Positions 56,578 through 64,000 of a DNA stretch of 64,000 nt are shown here, piece after piece; the first letter of the stretch is position 1; every line of letters begins with the position of its first letter. Both the position numbers and the translations under genes were made by a program. Where the stretch lies: NCBI RefSeq assembly GCF_036174265.1, contig NZ_CP108055.1:9114001-9178000 (forward strand), in the 5' to 3' direction. The notes beneath the pieces were generated by a model. That model searched no databases. It was not told the DNA's origin and saw nothing but the letters and a program-made list of their open reading frames with translations. This DNA is from Streptomyces sp. NBC_00285. GTDB lineage: Bacteria > Actinomycetota > Actinomycetes > Streptomycetales > Streptomycetaceae.

Positions 56578-56800
56578 CAGCCGTCCTTGCCCATGGCCTT
56601 GCGTACGGCGTCCCGGGTGCGGTCGACCAGAGCGGCGACCGGCCCCAGGGTCATGTTCCTGGCCGCCGACTCGGTCCCGGGGTGGGGGCGGGTCGGGGCC
56701 ACGGCCTCGGCCGCCTTCAGGGCGGTTGCCATGGAGGACAGCCGGGCCTTGTCCGCGTGGCGGCGGATGTGGTTGAACTCGTAGCGAGTTTTCAGCTCGG
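56578..56800 (-). pseudogene. 3' remnant of a hemerythrin-domain gene
   Basis: Read on the minus strand, the frame closing at 56578 encodes KLAAEAVAPTRPHP-type sequence (ALKAAEAVAPTRPHPG) followed by MTLGPVAALVDRTRDAVRK. This is the typical tail of Streptomyces hemerythrin-like proteins. The di-iron HxxxE helices are absent and no start codon is found upstream, so only the last 70 or so residues remain. The remaining bases between 56454 and 56899 hold the terminator and nothing else recognised. Confidence 0.55.
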
Positions 56801-56899
56801 AGGTGCGGGCGTTGGCGCGGGCGTGGGGATGCGGGGATGCGCGAAGCCGCGCCCCGGCGCGGGTCTCGTGAACCGTCGGCGGGGCGGGGGTGGTTGAGC

Positions 56900-57517
56900 T
56901 CAGTCAGCGGTGGTCCGGGTGCGGCGGGCGTAGGCGCGGGCGGCCCGGGCTCTGTCGCCGCAGCGGACGGAGCACCAGTGGCGGCGTCCGGCGCGCAGCA
57001 GGTAGCGGTTGCAGGGGGCGGAGGGGCAGGCCGTCAGCCGTTCGGCGTCGGGGCCGGTGAGCAGGTCGGCGGCGTCGGCGGCGAGGATGCCGAGGGCTTG
57101 GTCGACGATCTGGTCGATGGGGTGCGGGGCGGTGCGGTGCATGCCACGGACGGAGTCCCAGCCGAGCGGGGAGGCGGTGGGGACTCGGGTGAGGGCGTCG
57201 TTGACGGCGGTCAGTGCGGCAGCGGGGGCGGGGAGTCCGTCGACCTGCGCGGCGAGCAGGACGCGTACTTGTTCGCGTAGGGAGCGCAGGCGGGCCGCGC
57301 AGATTTCCTGCAGACCGGCGTCCGCGGGGGCCAAGTCGTGGTCGGCCAGCCATTGGCCCGCGCCGGTCGGGGTGCCGAGCATGTCGAGGAACTGGCCGCC
57401 GGGCACGGCGATGGCGCTGTTGGCGAAGTCGAGTGCGGGGTAGAGCTCGGCGCCCGGAGCCGGCGGCAGCCCGTGGTCGGCGGGGCTCGCGGTGGAGGCG
57501 GTCTCGGTCTCACTCAC
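56900..57517 (-). CDS. CGNR zinc-finger (ABATE domain) transcriptional regulator
   Basis: A 205-residue protein. The N-terminal ABATE-type domain (ALDFANSAIAVPGGQFLD) is followed by a C-terminal CGNR zinc finger: CPSAPCNRYLL, then WCSVRCGDRARAARAYARR, with four Cys and the usual basic helix (CGNR is CGDR here). These are DNA-binding stress regulators. GTG 57517 is preferred; an in-frame ATG at 57544 would overlap the palindrome at 57542-57572. It is divergent from an MBL-fold hydrolase gene and probably represses it. Confidence 0.85.
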   Translation of the reverse strand: MSETETASTASPADHGLPPAPGAELYPALDFANSAIAVPGGQFLDMLGTPTGAGQWLADHDLAPADAGLQEICAARLRSLREQVRVLLAAQVDGLPAPAAALTAVNDALTRVPTASPLGWDSVRGMHRTAPHPIDQIVDQALGILAADAADLLTGPDAERLTACPSAPCNRYLLRAGRRHWCSVRCGDRARAARAYARRTRTTAD

Positions 57518-57541
57518 GTTTCTCACGCTACAGCTTGCCTT

Positions 57542-57572
57542 CATCCGTGACAAACGCCTACTGTCACGGATG
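57542..57572. promoter_or_regulatory. Palindromic operator between CGNR regulator and MBL hydrolase
   Basis: CATCCGTGACA (57542-57552) and TGTCACGGATG (57562-57572) are perfect 11-bp arms around a 9-nt spacer. A third half-site, TATCCGTGA, lies at 57583-57591. Probably the binding site of the divergently encoded CGNR regulator. Confidence 0.65.
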
Positions 57573-57603
57573 TAGGCCAATCTATCCGTGAGGTGGTTCC
57601 ATC

Positions 57604-58371
57604 ATGGCTGCAACCGACGCGTCCAGCGGACAGGTCCCCATCCGTGCCTTCGGCGGTCCGACCGCGCTCATCGAGTACGGCGGCCTGCGGTTCCTGACCG
57701 ACCCGACCTTCGACGCTCCCGGCACGTACCCCTCGGGGCTGGCCAAGACCGCCCCCGCCTCCGCAACGCCGGCCGACCTGGGCCGCATCGACGTGGTGCT
57801 GCTGTCGCACGACGAGCACGACGACAACCTCGACGTGTCGGGCCGTGCGCTGCTCGCTGAGGTACCCCTGACCCTGACCACACCCGGTGGTGCGGGCAGG
57901 CTGGGCGGCACCGCACGCCCCCTGCAGGACTGGGAGTCCGTCGACCTGGACCGCCCGGGCGGCGGCACGGTCACCGTCACCGGCGTCCCGGCCCTGCACG
58001 GCCCCGGCGCCCGCGAGGACCTCGAACCGGTCGTCGGGGAGGTCGTCGGCTTCGTCCTGAGCGGCGACGGCCTGCCCACCGTCTACGTCAGCGGCGACAA
58101 CGCCCAGCTCTCCCTGGTTCGCGAGATCGCCGACCGCTTCGGCCCGGTGGACACGGCCGTGCTCTTCGCCGGCGCCGTCCGCACCGATCTCCTGGACCGC
58201 CGGCTGCTCACCCTCGACAGTGCTCAGGCCGCCGAGGCCGCCCACATCCTGGACGCCCGCCGGATCGTGCCGGTCCACTTCGACAGTTGGGCCCACTTCA
58301 CCGAGGGTCGCGAGCAGCTCGTGGGCGCCTTCACCGAAGCCGGATTGATCGACCGCGTGGAACTGGCCTGA
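57604..58371 (+). CDS. MBL-fold metal-dependent hydrolase (UlaG-like)
   Basis: A 255-residue metallo-beta-lactamase-fold protein. VVLLSHDEHDDNLDVSG (about 61-77) is the HxHxDH motif in the variant HDEHDD, and VYVSGDNAQLS and IVPVHFDSWAHF give the later ligands. It is similar to UlaG-type hydrolases found next to small regulators in Streptomyces. Substrate unknown. GAGGTGG precedes ATG 57604. The divergent CGNR regulator and palindrome suggest inducible expression. Confidence 0.88.
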   Translation: MAATDASSGQVPIRAFGGPTALIEYGGLRFLTDPTFDAPGTYPSGLAKTAPASATPADLGRIDVVLLSHDEHDDNLDVSGRALLAEVPLTLTTPGGAGRLGGTARPLQDWESVDLDRPGGGTVTVTGVPALHGPGAREDLEPVVGEVVGFVLSGDGLPTVYVSGDNAQLSLVREIADRFGPVDTAVLFAGAVRTDLLDRRLLTLDSAQAAEAAHILDARRIVPVHFDSWAHFTEGREQLVGAFTEAGLIDRVELA

Positions 58372-58720
58372 ACCCGCATGCCCGGCCTCCTCGCGCCACA
58401 GCGGCCCGTTCCCCGGCCGGCGCCGGCGTCACGCGGCGGGGCCAGGACGCGACGAGCCCCGTGTGCCGGTGCGGAAGTCACATCGACGCGCGGAGCCCGT
58501 TCCGGAGGCATTGATCCGGACCACTTCGTGATCTGGCGCGCCGTGGTTCGGGGTCACCGTCACAGCCGAGTATCCGGCAGACGAGCCGCTACCCCTGAGG
58601 TCGTGACGGCGTGAGGTCGTGCAACATTCGCACGAGTGATGCCTCCTTCGTTCGCTACATGGGTACTGAGTGAGTGGCTTTTCTGCCATGCCGCCGCCTC
58701 CCAGCAGCGATACTGGATGC
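58372..58720. other. 349-bp non-coding gap
   Basis: No gene is seen. The direct repeat TGAGGTCGTG occurs twice near 58595-58620, overlapping a small inverted repeat TCGTGC (58617-58622) and GCACGA (58630-58635). These may be regulator sites for the truncated regulator gene downstream. Confidence 0.4.
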
Positions 58721-59203
58721 ATGGACACGACGATCACCGCCCCCCGCGCGGAGGTGCTGCGGGACCGCTACCGCAGCCGACTGCCCGAGCGCTTGCAGGA
58801 GCTGGACGGCCCCGTCGAGGGCGACGTGGACCTGCCGCTCCACATCGTCTGGTCCGGGCGGACGAGCTACAGCCTGGACCGTCCGAAGTCCCGCATGACG
58901 CTCTACCGGACCGTCCTCGCCGAAGGGCTGAGTGAGGACCTGGTGGCACTCCTGCATCACCGGCTGCTCACCGAGCAGTGGCCCGTGCTGCGGCGCTTGA
59001 TCAGTCCCTACATCCGCGAGGTCTGGGAGGACGCCTTCGCCGAGCTGCTCCGCACTGCTCCCGCGATGGCGAGGCTCTGGAGCCGGACACCGGCCAGGTG
59101 CTGCTGTTCGTCATGGGCGTCAACCAGTGGCGCGAGGAGACGGAATGGCCCCTGTCCCGCGCCGTGGACACCGACTTCCACCTGCGCGCCGACGGACACC
59201 TGA
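58721..59203 (+). pseudogene. Truncated Streptomyces regulator-like gene fused out of frame to CocE remnant
   Basis: The first 108 codons read as a Streptomyces family usually annotated as transcriptional regulator (RSRLPERLQELDGPVEGDV, PVLRRLISPYIREVWEDAF), complete nearly to its normal end. After about 59045 the sequence changes to meaningless Arg/Cys-rich residues. There, another frame picks up the C-terminal part of a CocE-type hydrolase, so a deletion joined the two genes. The ATG start is immediately behind GATACTGG, possibly a -10, giving a leaderless transcript. The remaining protein could still be functional. Confidence 0.5.
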
Positions 59204-59769
59204 CCCCTGAACCGCCGTCCACCGGCGAGCTGCCCGACAAGTTCACCTACGACCCCATGAACCCGGTACTCACCACCGGCGGAGCGCTCCTGCTGTCTGA
59301 CGAGTTCCGTCCCGGTCCGCTCGACCAGACGGCCTTGGAGACGCGCGAGGACGTCCTGGTCTTCACCACCGCACCGCTCACCGAGGACGTCGAGGTGACC
59401 GGCCGCGTCAAGGCAGTGCTCTTCGCCGCCACGGACGGACCCTCGACCGACTGGGTGGCACGACTGTGCGACGTCGACGAGAACGGTGTCTCCCGCAATG
59501 TGGCCGACGGCATCGTGCGGGTGCGTGCGGCGACACCGGGCGAGGCGGCCGAGAATGTCGTGGACCTGTGGTCGACCAGCATCGTCTTCCGGGCTGGTCA
59601 CCGGATTCGGGTCCAGGTCACCTCCAGCAACTCCCCCCGCTGGGACCGGAATCTCAACACGGGTGAACCCGAGGAAACCGCGACCACGGGCCGGGTGGCC
59701 CGCCAGCAGGTCTTCCACGACCCCGCATGCCCCTCGCGCATCGTCCTGCCCGTGGTGCCTTCAGCCTGA
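59085..59769 (+). pseudogene. C-terminal fragment of a CocE/NonD-family hydrolase
   Basis: The frame reads GQVLLFVMGVNQWREETEWP and then the jelly-roll C-terminal domain of X-Pro dipeptidyl-peptidase/CocE proteins (LTEDVEVTGRVKAVLF, IRVQVTSSNSPRWDRN). The catalytic alpha/beta-hydrolase half with its Ser-Asp-His triad is missing. The open frame extends upstream only through the out-of-frame regulator gene. It is the product of the same deletion as the preceding entry and is probably not functional. Confidence 0.7.
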
Positions 59770-59989
59770 CCGGGAGCGATGGGAGAGCCCGCCGATCCGT
59801 TGCTCCGGTGGGCAAGGGCGCCGAAGTAGCCATGCCGGCTCGGTCGAAGCGCCGCAGGCGTCCTTCGGCGGAGGCGATGACCTCCCAGGGGCGCCTGCCC
59901 CTCGGCAAACGCCGCGGTGAAGATTCCTCGGTCGGCAGACCGACCAGGTTCCGCTCGACCGGCCTGCGATGACGCGGCCGGATCCGGAG

Positions 59990-60050
59990 GGGGCGACCAT
60001 CCGGCGTTGCCCCGCGCCGATGACCACCGCGTCGAAGTCTGTCGTCGTGG
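59990..60050 (-). pseudogene. N-terminal scrap of an FAD-dependent oxidoreductase
   Basis: Directly after the SnoaL-like stop on the minus strand the sequence reads TTTTDFDAVVIGAGQ, the first strand and glycine turn of a FAD/NAD-binding fold, then breaks into unrelated codons. The start codon itself appears to be GTA. The rest of the gene has been deleted; 59770-59990 contains nothing else recognisable. Confidence 0.45.
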
Positions 60051-60443
60051 TTACCGTTCGGCGGCCTCTCGGGCGATCTGCTCGAACTGGGCGCCCATGG
60101 CCTCGCCGAGCGCCTGGGCGGCGGAGAGCGGGCGCACCATCACCGTGAACTCGTCGATCTTCCCGTCGTCGTCGAAGTGCAGGAAGTCGCATCCCTGGAG
60201 CTGCTTGCCGGCCACAGTGGCGGTGAAGACGAAGGCGTGATCGCGGCCGTCGGAATTGGCGATCTCACGGACGTAGGTGAAGTCCTCGAAGACCCGCAGC
60301 ACGCCGCGCAGGATCGCCGCGGTGATCGCCTTGCCCGGGTACGGCTTGAAGGTGACGGGGCTGGTGAAGACGACGTCGTCAGCCAGCAGAGCGGACACGG
60401 CGTCCAGGTCGCGGCTCTCGACGGCCTTGCGGAAGGGATGCAT
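60051..60443 (-). CDS. SnoaL-like / NTF2-fold protein
   Basis: 130 residues with the cone-shaped NTF2 fold: FRKAVESRDLDAVSALLADD at the start, then VVFTSPVTFKPYPGK, and a later strand with CDFLHFDDDGKIDEFTVMV. Members are small cyclases, isomerases or ligand-binding proteins; here no pathway is visible. ATG 60443 has GGAGGTGG in front. It is divergent from the PadR regulator gene and was probably followed by the lost oxidoreductase. Confidence 0.85.
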   Translation of the reverse strand: MHPFRKAVESRDLDAVSALLADDVVFTSPVTFKPYPGKAITAAILRGVLRVFEDFTYVREIANSDGRDHAFVFTATVAGKQLQGCDFLHFDDDGKIDEFTVMVRPLSAAQALGEAMGAQFEQIAREAAER

Positions 60444-60523
60444 GAGCCCACCTCCAATATGCAAAAATGTGAATAGGTGTGTTAGAGAATAGAGGGCCCG
60501 CTAGTTCTTGTCTACGGGGGAGT

Positions 60524-60542
60524 ACGTGACTATCAGTCACGT
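60524..60542. promoter_or_regulatory. Palindrome in the SnoaL/PadR divergent promoter
   Basis: ACGTGACT (60524-60531), ATC, AGTCACGT (60535-60542): perfect 8-bp arms between divergent genes, a likely PadR binding site. Confidence 0.5.
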
Positions 60543-60569
60543 TGTTGATTAATCTGTTAGCGTGCATCC

Positions 60570-61145
60570 ATGGCTTTGCGGAACGCGGTGATGGCCGCGC
60601 TGTTGAAGGGCGAGGCGTCCGGGTACGACCTCGCGAAGGCGTTCGATGCGACGGTCGCCAACTTCTGGATGTCGACACCTCAGCAGCTCTACCGGGAGCT
60701 GGATCGCATGGAGGCCGAAGGACTCGTCACGGCCCGCGTCGTCGAGCAGAAGCGCCGCCCCAACAAGCGACTGTTCTCCTTGACGGAGGCCGGGCGGAAG
60801 GCCGTCCACGCCTACACCGCCGAACCCTTGGGTAAGCCGGCGGTGATTCGGGACGAGTTGCTTGTCAAGGTGCAGTGCCTGGACGCGGGCGACATGGAAG
60901 CGGTCCGGACCGCCATCGCCGAGCGCATGGAGTGGGCCGCCGCCAAGCTGGCCCGCTACGAGCAGCTCCGGCAGCGCCTGCTCGACGGGCGCTCCGAGGA
61001 GGCGTACTTCGCCGAGGCCGAGCGCATCGGCCCGTATCTCACCCTGCTGCGCGGGATGTCGTTCGAGCGGGAGAACCTCCAGTGGGGGGACGTGGCGCTG
61101 CGCAGGATCGAGCAGCGCACAGCGGCACAGCGGGCCGACGGCTGA
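60570..61145 (+). CDS. PadR-family transcriptional regulator
   Basis: A 191-residue regulator. The winged-helix domain (LLKGEASGYDLAKAFDATV, LYRELDRMEAEGLV, RRPNKRLFSLTEAGRKAV) is followed by a helical C-terminal dimerisation domain. PadR proteins repress divergent or linked genes and release DNA on ligand binding. It faces the SnoaL-like gene across a palindrome and precedes the convergent DUF3533 exporter gene, both candidate targets. Confidence 0.92.
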   Translation: MALRNAVMAALLKGEASGYDLAKAFDATVANFWMSTPQQLYRELDRMEAEGLVTARVVEQKRRPNKRLFSLTEAGRKAVHAYTAEPLGKPAVIRDELLVKVQCLDAGDMEAVRTAIAERMEWAAAKLARYEQLRQRLLDGRSEEAYFAEAERIGPYLTLLRGMSFERENLQWGDVALRRIEQRTAAQRADG

Positions 61146-61229
61146 CAGCGACGACCCCACCTGCGCGATCAGTCACGAAAGTGGGGGTGGGGCGATCGTG
61201 CCCGACTCCACCCCTCACCGGTCGTCGGA

Positions 61230-62528
61230 CTATGCCCGGGCGAGGAGCGGCTGCGGTTCCTCGTCGGCGGGAATGCGATGGAGTCCCCTGCGGTCGTAGA
61301 ACCGGGTCACGCCGAAGCCGAAGAGGCCTGCGACCGCGAGTCCCACGCCCAGCATCACCCAGCCCCGGGTCAGACCCGCGTCGGCCTGGGCGTCGTAGTA
61401 GAGGATCGAGCGGACGGCGCCCGTGATCTGGCGCAGGGGCTCGAACTCGCCGAGGACGCGGTAGAAACCGGGGAGGGCTTGGAGGGGGACCGTGGCGCCG
61501 GACGTCGGTACCGCCATGGCGATGTAGAAGATCGTGATGAACAGCATCCCCGGCGTGCCGAACACAGCGAGCAGTCCGAGCCCGCCGATGCCGACAACCG
61601 CGATCGTGCACACGGAGAAGAGCCACAGCAGGGGCAGGTGAGAGGCGTCCATGCCCATGATGCCCACCGCACCGGCCAGGGCCAGGCTGCCCATGAGCAG
61701 GGACAGACCGATCATGAGCGTGCTACTGATGGCCAGGGTCTGGACGCGAGTCGCGCGCAGCAGCGGGTTGTGGACCCGCAACGGGCCCATGTCGCTGTGG
61801 GTGTAGCCGAGGGCGAGGTCCACCTGACCGCTGATGACGTTGGCGGCGAGCATGCCGCAGACGACGAGGACGAGGGAGTAGTAGAAGGCACTCAGACCGA
61901 GGCCGCTGTGCGAGTCGAGCGGATGTCCGTCCTCGATCTGCACCACGGCCGGGTCGGCCAACAGCAGGCGCGCGGCAGCGGGCAGCTGGGCCTGCGCGGC
62001 CTCGGCCTGAGCGGTCAGCTGCTCACCCACCTGCGCGGAGGCCGACTGTGCGGCCGTCGTCGTGGCCTGCCGCGCCATGCTCGACCCCACGCTGCCGGCG
62101 GACTGGTTGGTCAGCACGGTGAGTGTCGGGCGGACGGGCTTGCCGGCCACCCCGGGGCCGGTGAGGGCGGCGACAGTGGCGGTGAAGTCACGGGGCACGA
62201 CGAGCGCGCCGAACAACTTGCCCTTGCCCAGTTCCTCCTTCATCTCCTCCTCGTCCATCAGCTTCCAGTCGATCCTGTCTCCGCCCTGGGACGACTTCTT
62301 GATCGACTGGGTGATCTGTGTACCGAGGTCGGTCTGCTTGCCACCGACCTTCGCCCCCTCATCGGCGCTGACCAGGCCGACGGGCAGCTTGTGCAGGTGA
62401 CCTGCAGGGTCGATGTTGGCGCCGACGTAGAACACCGTGAACAGCAGTGCCACGAAGCCCACGATGACGCCGTTGACGGTCCACAGACGCTTCGCGCGCA
62501 GGACGCGGAAGGGGTGGGCGTTACTCAT
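61230..62528 (-). CDS. DUF3533 / YhgE-Pip-like ABC-2 membrane protein
   Basis: A 432-residue membrane protein. A single N-terminal helix (VIVGFVALLFTVFYVGANID) is followed by an extracytoplasmic domain of about 170 residues, and about five C-terminal helices (about 230-415). This is the layout of YhgE/Pip and DUF3533 proteins, related to ABC-2 permeases and often next to TetR or PadR regulators and drug-export genes. No ATPase is nearby. ATG 62528 lies 67 bp downstream of the GDSL hydrolase gene on the same strand. Confidence 0.82.
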   Translation of the reverse strand: MSNAHPFRVLRAKRLWTVNGVIVGFVALLFTVFYVGANIDPAGHLHKLPVGLVSADEGAKVGGKQTDLGTQITQSIKKSSQGGDRIDWKLMDEEEMKEELGKGKLFGALVVPRDFTATVAALTGPGVAGKPVRPTLTVLTNQSAGSVGSSMARQATTTAAQSASAQVGEQLTAQAEAAQAQLPAAARLLLADPAVVQIEDGHPLDSHSGLGLSAFYYSLVLVVCGMLAANVISGQVDLALGYTHSDMGPLRVHNPLLRATRVQTLAISSTLMIGLSLLMGSLALAGAVGIMGMDASHLPLLWLFSVCTIAVVGIGGLGLLAVFGTPGMLFITIFYIAMAVPTSGATVPLQALPGFYRVLGEFEPLRQITGAVRSILYYDAQADAGLTRGWVMLGVGLAVAGLFGFGVTRFYDRRGLHRIPADEEPQPLLARA

Positions 62529-62594
62529 TTCCAGCTCCGGTACGAGGAAGAGAGAAGTGCAGGAGGAGCCGCCGGCGTCGTCGCGGGCGGAGCC

Positions 62595-63401
62595 TCATAC
62601 GGCTGAGGGGGTGTCCCCGGTGGACGCGGCCACCGGAAGCAGGGTCGGCCGCTTGGCCTGGCGGCCGTCGCCGGAGGAGCGGCCACGCAGGCGGCGGCCG
62701 ACCCAGGGGCCGAGGAAGGTGCCGGCCCAGCGCAGTTCGGCACCCACGGTCCTCCAGCCGGAGATGTCTGTTCTCTCGGCCGGAAGGGGGAGGGTCCATG
62801 TGTCGTCGCTGTCCGGCAGACCGAGCGCCTGGGCCACGGCAGCCGCGATGCGCGCGTGCCCCAGCGGGCCGGCGTGCAGCCGGTCAGCACTCCACAACCG
62901 CGGATCGGTCGCCGCCGCGTGCGCGGCCGTCTCCGCCACCACCACCCCGTGGCGGTCGGCGGCCTCCCGGATGCGCGTGTTGAGTGCGAGAACACGGTGA
63001 CTGATCGGGCGGGCCAACGGCGTGATACGCCCGACATCGGGAAACATGAGGGTCGCGACGGTGGCGCCCTGCGCGGTGAGGGCGGCGAACATCGCCTCGA
63101 CATTGCCGGCCACCTCGTCGAGGTCGCAGCCCGGGCGCAACACGTCGTTGACCCCGGCCACCACGGTGGCGAGGTCGGGCCGCATCGCGAGCGCCGGAGC
63201 CAGCTGCTCGGCGCGCACCTGACCGGCCTTACGGCCACGCACCGCGAGGTTGGCGTAGCGCAGTCCGGGGCTGTGGCAGGCGACCTGCTCGGCGAGCCGG
63301 TCCGCCCAGCCCCGAAGGCCACGGACGTCGTCGCCGTCCCCGAGCCCCTCGGTGTGACTGTCACCCAGGGCGACATAGCTCAGATACCCACTGCTCGACA
63401 C
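62595..63401 (-). CDS. SGNH/GDSL-family hydrolase
   Basis: A 268-residue hydrolase. YVALGDSHTEGLGDGDD near the start is block I (GDS with the nucleophile Ser14), VAGVNDVLRPG is block III (GxND), and DRLHAGPLGHARIAAAV is block V with the Asp-x-x-His pair. A cytoplasmic esterase or acyl hydrolase. GTG 63401 is chosen as it places the catalytic block at the usual distance; an upstream start at 63461 would overlap the palindromic site. Confidence 0.9.
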   Translation of the reverse strand: MSSSGYLSYVALGDSHTEGLGDGDDVRGLRGWADRLAEQVACHSPGLRYANLAVRGRKAGQVRAEQLAPALAMRPDLATVVAGVNDVLRPGCDLDEVAGNVEAMFAALTAQGATVATLMFPDVGRITPLARPISHRVLALNTRIREAADRHGVVVAETAAHAAATDPRLWSADRLHAGPLGHARIAAAVAQALGLPDSDDTWTLPLPAERTDISGWRTVGAELRWAGTFLGPWVGRRLRGRSSGDGRQAKRPTLLPVAASTGDTPSAV

Positions 63402-63460
63402 GGGTCGACCGCCTCTCGCCAACGCTGCTGATGGAAGTGGCACACGGCCATCGCTAAACA

Positions 63461-63474
63461 ACTAGGCACCTAGT
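63461..63474. promoter_or_regulatory. Palindrome upstream of GDSL hydrolase gene
   Basis: ACTAGG, CA, CCTAGT at 63461-63474, perfect 6-bp arms, 60 bp before the hydrolase start. Likely a TetR- or MarR-type operator; the matching regulator is not adjacent. Confidence 0.5.
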
Positions 63475-63913
63475 CGCATTGTTGAATATGACGATAGCTG
63501 CAGGCTCACCTTCCTGCAAAGTGACGCCGCTCAGGCAGGAGCTGAGGCCGTCGAGGGCGTCCACCGCCGCAGTCCACCGCCTTGTCCCGCGTCGGCCTCA
63601 CCGCCCATTCCCTCTTCAGGCCTGAGCGCCGGCCACGGTCTGCGTCGGCATCTGAGCGCCCAGATCGTCAACGGCATGCACAACGAGGACGCGGTCGGCT
63701 TCACCATCGCCCGCCGTTTCGCGCCGAACCGCCCGTACCGGGTCACCTTCAACGGTGGCGTCCACGGCCCGGGCGGCAACGCCTGCTGTCAGGCCGCCAT
63801 GCCCCCGGCTCATCTCCGGCTATTAAGAGCCGGGGACGGAGTTCACCCGGCCGATCCGGCCAGGAGGGCCCCGTCGCGGCGGCCGGATGCTCGGAGCGGG
63901 ACCTGCCGAGGGG
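63475..63913. other. Gap with unrecognised coding-like fragment and hairpin
   Basis: No complete gene. A plus-strand frame around 63640-63800 has protein-like sequence (NEDAVGFTIARRFAPN) but no start with a ribosome site and no recognised family; it may be a remnant. CTCCGGCT (63814-63821) and AGCCGGGG (63828-63835) can form a hairpin after it. Confidence 0.35.
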
Positions 63914-64000
63914 TCAGACGAGGGAAATAACGACCGACTTGGCCCTCGTGTACGCCCGCAGCGCCTCCCGGCCCGGATTCGCGTCCGTAGGCCATTGGTC
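63914..64000 (-). CDS. C-terminal end of an unidentified gene (cut by window edge)
   Basis: On the minus strand the last 28 codons before the TGA at 63914-63916 read PTDANPGREALRAYTRAK and SVVISLV. The codon bias is typical of a real gene, but too little is visible to name it. Confidence 0.4.
   Translation of the reverse strand, partial: DQWPTDANPGREALRAYTRAKSVVISLV

Overview
The window is high-GC actinobacterial DNA and almost certainly a Streptomyces chromosome. Codon third positions are strongly G/C, ATGA/GTGA translational couplings are frequent, leucine TTA codons are rare (two are noted), and there are Streptomyces-type cysteine leader peptides and an actinobacterial SAM-IV-type riboswitch. 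Monomeric NADP-isocitrate dehydrogenase and several typical Streptomyces families are also present. No rRNA, tRNA, CRISPR array, transposase, prophage or integrase was seen.

1-25.4 kb: a single, tightly coupled exopolysaccharide operon of 20 genes on the + strand, cut by the left edge. It has nucleotide-sugar dehydrogenase, two Wzz-like co-polymerases with degenerate kinase domains, glycosyltransferases, Wzx-like flippase and Wzy/ligase-like membrane protein. It also has an AsnB-type amidotransferase, a bi-domain oxidoreductase, a heparinase II/III-like enzyme, a beta-helix lipoprotein and a pyruvyltransferase. A sub-block (cytidylyltransferase, C-methyltransferase, PIG-L deacetylase, SDR, DUF4910, RmlC-like, class-III aminotransferase) looks like an unusual branched or amino sugar pathway. 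A convergent PAP2 phosphatase closes the region.

26-36.3 kb: an organosulfur regulon in three transcription units. Each is preceded by a short leader peptide with the HIDL-RV-SAL-C signature, and the middle one also by a SAM-IV-type riboswitch behind a good promoter. Products are a glutathionyl-hydroquinone-reductase-like GST, a polar amino acid ABC transporter and four luciferase-like flavin monooxygenases. The set resembles the Bacillus S-(2-succino)cysteine/ytmI locus.

36.3-40 kb: an astacin-like metalloprotease divergent from a short LuxR-type regulator, with a long perfect inverted repeat between them.

40-45.3 kb: the most intriguing unit. A TPR-CHAT (caspase-like) protease gene is divergent from an operon of an intracellular subtilisin-like S8 protease, an ECF-type sigma factor with a TTA codon, and a small acidic protein. 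It looks like a protease-sigma signalling, stress or conflict module.

45.3-56.5 kb: a cytochrome P450 with an atypical I-helix next to an N-formylglutamate amidohydrolase, a DUF5713 protein, monomeric IDH, a secreted M1 aminopeptidase, an MscS channel, a YbhN-like membrane protein with a tandem repeat at its 3' end, and an ABC exporter behind a SoxR-type, 19-bp-spacer promoter.

56.5-64 kb: a more eroded region. Gene remnants (hemerythrin, CocE C-terminus, FAD oxidoreductase N-terminus, a truncated regulator) lie among small regulatory pairs: CGNR regulator/MBL hydrolase, SnoaL/PadR, and DUF3533 exporter/GDSL hydrolase. The right edge cuts another gene.
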